Of a stretch of DNA of 18,050 nt, positions 15,106 to 18,050 are shown piece after piece; positions within the stretch are counted from its first letter, which is position 1, and the number at the start of each line of letters is the position of its first letter. The position numbers were made by a program, and so were the translations under genes. The notes beneath the pieces are model-generated. The model did no database searches, was not told where the DNA came from, and worked only from the letters and a program-made list of their open reading frames with translations. Source of the stretch: JBGAWK01 sp044227665. Lineage in GTDB: Bacteria; Bacteroidota; Bacteroidia; Chitinophagales; JADIYW01. Location of the stretch: contig JBGAWK010000049.1 in the NCBI GenBank assembly GCA_044227665.1, forward strand, positions 1-18,050. The letters run 5' to 3'.

Positions 15106-17592
15106 TTAGAACTTAGGAGATACAGTAAACTGCAATCTAAATCTATCATAATCGGGATCGTTTTTCTGAGACAAGCGCCACATAAAATCAAAGCGCAACA
15201 GTTTTGCTATATTATCTATACCGAAACCTATTTCTCCATAATATCCGTTGATGGATTTTATATTGGCAGGTAAGTCCATAAAATCCACTCTTTCGGGGTG
15301 CAGGCGGCTCATGGTCATCTTATAAATAAATACTTCTCTAAGCTGAAGTTTTTTGATAAATGGAATCTTATTCAAGAAAAAACCTTGGAAATAATGCTCT
15401 AAAAATAGTGACACTTGCTCATCAGCAGCATAAACGCCTTCTTTCATCATCGTAAAACGCTTGTCTTCGATAAGAAAAGTTTGGTTTCCGGGATGTATCA
15501 CTATAAGTGGATATGGCACATTGCCAAACAACTTTGTGGCTGAAATCATATACCAAGTCCTTCCTAGCACATGATTGAAGCTGTGTCTCATCGTAAAATC
15601 AAGTTTATGATAATTGAACTCACTCTTTAGCCACCCCTTTTTACTAAAAGAATAGTTCATCTCAAATCTAGGCAAATTTCCTTTCAAAAACAATTGCCGT
15701 CCTAAAGCATTGACAAACTTAGCTTTAGGACTATAATAAAAGGTAATAGAGGGTGTAAACACATTGAATTTATCATAGCGATATATATTGCCATCTGGCA
15801 GGGTCTTCTTGAACTCTATAAGCCCTGGTAGCGTTTTATATATTTTATAATCCAAATTGGCAGAAAAACTAAAGTCTTTGGCAACACGCTTGTCGTAAAT
15901 CAGCCCTGTATTACGCACATATACAAAATCTGTAATCGAGCCACTACGCAACAATGAGTTTAAGGTATTATCATAATCCACAGAACCTCGTGCCAGCGAA
16001 AATCGCTGGTAATCATCCCGATAGTAGGCACTAATTCTATGTCCTAATTTTTTTCTATCTGGGAGATTGCTATAAAATTCTCCGCCATATTTAAACCTTT
16101 TGTCCCGTGTGCCAAAAGCTCCATACACCTTAAAACCTACCGTCTTACTCAAAGAATCATTACTGCGTAAGGCTATCCTGAATCTTGCGCCTTCATAAGT
16201 ATTCCAACTCAGAAACTGGTGCAAGTGACCTATATCTACCGGGCCTACCCTGTAATATCCACTGGTTACTACACGTCCCAATGTGGATGCTACCTTGTAA
16301 TAGTGTGTATTTTTTAGGGAGTCTATCAGAAAATATACATTGTTTTCGTTCACAGTAAGGGTATCATGCCTAGAGTCGTCCCAGTAGGCATCATTGTGTC
16401 TTCTATAATCTTTCTGATATTCTATATCATTGCCTTGGAATATAGTATCGGGAAGCGTATTATTCAGCTGTATGTCTTTGCGCGAAGTATATCTATACAT
16501 ACGGATGCTTTTGGATCGCTTGCGCTTCGTAAAGGCAATATTTGTAGAGCGTGTCTCCCCTACCTTTACCCAATCCTCGCCATTTGCCTGAGTAAAGGTT
16601 TGGGTAAACTGAAAGTCATTGACATAATTAATATTTGTACGCTTGTCCAAGCTAAGCTCTATATGTTCTACGGCCCAAGTAGGTTCATGTATCCACGCTT
16701 TTCCTACAAATGCCATGTCGCCCTTATTCCGTGGCACAAATCCCAACTGATAACGCAATTCTCCTTTATCGTTTTTTGTGCTGTCTAATACAAAGTACTT
16801 ATAATTAAAAAGCCCCCCATCCGCAAAAGGCATCTGAAAGGACTTGCCATTCATATCCATTTTATTGGCATAAACATCTACGTCATCAAACTGTATATCT
16901 AGCAAGTCGGAAAATCTAAGCTGTTCTATGCCCGATACTTTACTTGCCGTTACTATGGTCTTATTCTTTTTAGGGTCATTCTGATAGAATTTCTCTGCAA
17001 TAGTCTCTTTGAGTATAAGTGGAATAAATTTGCTTCCAGCTTCTGTGCTATCTTGATTTTCTAAGATAAACTTGAAAGGCTTCAGCACTTTCCTATTTTT
17101 TATCGAAGATTTTATATTAAATAAAGATAATACCGTCTTACTATATTCTTCGTAATGCAAAGTAGTATGACTTTTTTCCCTGTTGTCGTCTTTATGTGCT
17201 ACTACATTTCGGAATATTTCGTGTGCCAGAGTATCCTTCTTAGATTTTTTTGGAGCTTTGATGACTACCTCCTCCAGCATCAGCCCATCAGGTATCATAT
17301 AAATAAGCAAAGAATCCCTTTTTAAGAATTTTCCTTTTATTATATAATCGTTGTACCCCAAATATACCAACACTATAGAATCCGTACCTTCAGGAACATC
17401 TATAGCAAAAAATCCTGTATCATCAGTTGTAGTTCCATTATTCACAAATGGATTAAATACTGTAACATAGCCCAAGGGTTCTAAAGTAAGCTTGTCCATT
17501 ACTTTACCTCTGATAGTATTTTGACCTATGGCATGGTTGAAAACGAAAAAACTAAATATTGCCCAAAACAGCGTTTTCCGAAATGTATTCAT
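15106..17592 (-). CDS. DUF5686/carboxypeptidase-regulatory-like outer-membrane protein (828 aa)
   Basis: A predicted outer-membrane protein. The signal peptide ends at about residue 23 (HAIGQ), followed by a carboxypeptidase-regulatory-like beta-sandwich (about 27-100: IRGKVMDKLTLEPLGYVTVF, then the TTDDTGFF turn and VYLGYNDY). LEEVVIKAPK (106-115) resembles the link that precedes the plug in SusC/TonB-dependent receptors. The rest (about 120-828) is the DUF5686 region, rich in alternating beta-strand pattern and aromatic residues, ending in a strand with C-terminal Phe (LQFTVSPKF), as expected of a barrel protein inserted by BAM. It lacks a full TonB receptor plug, so passive or structural use is as likely as active uptake; substrate unknown. 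It lies downstream of purE on the same strand with a 78-bp gap that holds a promoter-like sequence. Confidence 0.88.
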   Translation of the reverse strand: MNTFRKTLFWAIFSFFVFNHAIGQNTIRGKVMDKLTLEPLGYVTVFNPFVNNGTTTDDTGFFAIDVPEGTDSIVLVYLGYNDYIIKGKFLKRDSLLIYMIPDGLMLEEVVIKAPKKSKKDTLAHEIFRNVVAHKDDNREKSHTTLHYEEYSKTVLSLFNIKSSIKNRKVLKPFKFILENQDSTEAGSKFIPLILKETIAEKFYQNDPKKNKTIVTASKVSGIEQLRFSDLLDIQFDDVDVYANKMDMNGKSFQMPFADGGLFNYKYFVLDSTKNDKGELRYQLGFVPRNKGDMAFVGKAWIHEPTWAVEHIELSLDKRTNINYVNDFQFTQTFTQANGEDWVKVGETRSTNIAFTKRKRSKSIRMYRYTSRKDIQLNNTLPDTIFQGNDIEYQKDYRRHNDAYWDDSRHDTLTVNENNVYFLIDSLKNTHYYKVASTLGRVVTSGYYRVGPVDIGHLHQFLSWNTYEGARFRIALRSNDSLSKTVGFKVYGAFGTRDKRFKYGGEFYSNLPDRKKLGHRISAYYRDDYQRFSLARGSVDYDNTLNSLLRSGSITDFVYVRNTGLIYDKRVAKDFSFSANLDYKIYKTLPGLIEFKKTLPDGNIYRYDKFNVFTPSITFYYSPKAKFVNALGRQLFLKGNLPRFEMNYSFSKKGWLKSEFNYHKLDFTMRHSFNHVLGRTWYMISATKLFGNVPYPLIVIHPGNQTFLIEDKRFTMMKEGVYAADEQVSLFLEHYFQGFFLNKIPFIKKLQLREVFIYKMTMSRLHPERVDFMDLPANIKSINGYYGEIGFGIDNIAKLLRFDFMWRLSQKNDPDYDRFRLQFTVSPKF

Positions 17593-17631
17593 ATTACTAC
17601 TACAAACAAATTCTTTGCCAATATATTGTTA

Positions 17632-17663
17632 AAAAAGTATGGCATAGGTTAGAAAATGCCAAA
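17632..17663 (-). promoter_or_regulatory. Candidate promoter for the DUF5686 gene
   Basis: On the minus strand TTTG (17663-17660), a 20-nt spacer and TACTTTTT (17639-17632) give one mismatch to TTTG-N19-21-TAnnTTTG. It lies 39 nt before ATG 17592 and 7 bp after the purE stop, so the DUF5686 gene may be transcribed separately from purE. AT-rich context lowers certainty. Confidence 0.4.
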
Positions 17664-17670
17664 AATTCTA

Positions 17671-18050
17671 CTATTTCATTTTTTCTGCCTTATTAATGAC
17701 CTCCGTTTCCATGAGTTTTTTATAGTCAATAATTTTGGATAAAAGGTTTGTATCTGAAGCTGCCAAGATTTGTGCTGCTAATATTCCGGCATTTTTGGCG
17801 CCATTGACAGCTACTGTAGCCACCGGCACTCCTCCCGGCATCTGAGCTATAGACAGGAGGCTATCCCACCCAGAAAGACTCTTGCTCTGTACTGGAACAC
17901 CTATTACCGGCAAGGGAGAAATTGCTGCCACCATACCGGGAAGATGCGCTGCGCCCCCTGCTCCTGCTATGATTACTCCATAGCCCTCCTCATGGGCATG
18001 TCGCGCAAATTCATACATACGCTCTGGTGTGCGATGTGCTGAAACAATAG
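17671..18050 (-). CDS. purE: N5-carboxyaminoimidazole ribonucleotide mutase (PurE), 5'-truncated by window edge
   Basis: The C-terminal 125 or so residues of class I PurE, which converts N5-CAIR to CAIR in de novo purine synthesis in the cytosol. The segment begins IVSAHRTPERMYEF, containing the SAHRTP active-site motif with its conserved His, then GYGVIIAGAGGAAHLPGMVA, with the GAGGAAHLPG loop that binds the substrate phosphate, then PVIGVPVQSKSLSGWDSLLS and MPGGVPVATVAVNGAKNAG, all in the usual order. The Ser-Gly-x-(D/S)-(S/A)-L stretch is as expected of the bacterial mutase. Sequence upstream of Ile is outside the window, so start and neighbours are unknown. The coding frame is intact to TAG at 17671-17673. 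Confidence 0.95.
   Translation of the reverse strand, partial: IVSAHRTPERMYEFARHAHEEGYGVIIAGAGGAAHLPGMVAAISPLPVIGVPVQSKSLSGWDSLLSIAQMPGGVPVATVAVNGAKNAGILAAQILAASDTNLLSKIIDYKKLMETEVINKAEKMK

Noticed and set aside
16366..16788. 140-codon plus-strand frame opposite the DUF5686 gene
   Set aside because: It lies fully inside a recognisable outer-membrane protein gene on the other strand and shows no domain pattern.
1..18050. Search by eye for CRISPR arrays, tRNA and rRNA genes, riboswitches and phage or plasmid origins
   Set aside because: No regularly spaced repeats, cloverleaf-like sequences or conserved RNA cores were seen on either strand.

Overview
The window looks like chromosomal DNA of a low-GC member of the Bacteroidota. 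The evidence is the set of genes (a Bacteroidota-style topoisomerase IV subunit B, a YfhO-family membrane protein, a DUF5686/carboxypeptidase-regulatory outer-membrane protein, a DUF4920 lipoprotein), the absence of Shine-Dalgarno-like leaders, and a textbook Bacteroidota promoter (TTTG-N19-TAnnTTTG) before the repeat-protein gene near 14945. No genus can be assigned from the sequence alone.

Layout. Positions 1-3823 (minus): a yfhO-like gene followed by parE, which runs off the left edge. Positions 3881-9427 (plus): a compact surface-polysaccharide operon, namely a family 2 glycosyltransferase, a GT4-type glycosyltransferase, an FkbM-type methyltransferase, a second GT4-type glycosyltransferase broken by a frameshift, and a Wzx-like flippase. 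Genes abut or overlap by 4 bp except for a 33-bp gap before the broken gene. Positions 9441-10349 (minus, convergent): an unrecognised 302-aa protein with a glycosyltransferase-like GDD motif. Positions 10350-10890: a scar region holding the start of a LamG-like secreted protein gene joined to an IS3-type transposase remnant in the opposite orientation. Positions 10891-13093 (plus): a two-gene type II restriction-modification module, a D12-class adenine methyltransferase overlapping by 14 bp a putative PD-(D/E)XK endonuclease. Positions 13094-13496: non-coding or decayed DNA with small direct and inverted repeats. Positions 13497-18050 (minus): envelope genes (DUF4920 lipoprotein, a repeat protein with a peptidoglycan-binding-like C-terminus, DUF5686 outer-membrane protein) and purE, which is cut by the right edge.

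How the genes fit together: the plus-strand operon would build, methylate and flip a lipid-linked glycan, but no priming transferase, polymerase or export gene is present, so it is either the end of a dispersed pathway or a pathway that relies on genes elsewhere. The restriction-modification genes sit among mobile-element debris, which suggests acquisition at an insertion-prone site between the glycan cluster and conserved envelope genes. I do not see a clearly new multi-gene system. The points most worth following are the unassigned restriction-modification pair, the broken glycosyltransferase whose frame break lies on a slippery heptamer, the orphan 302-aa protein, and the repeat-rich periplasmic protein.
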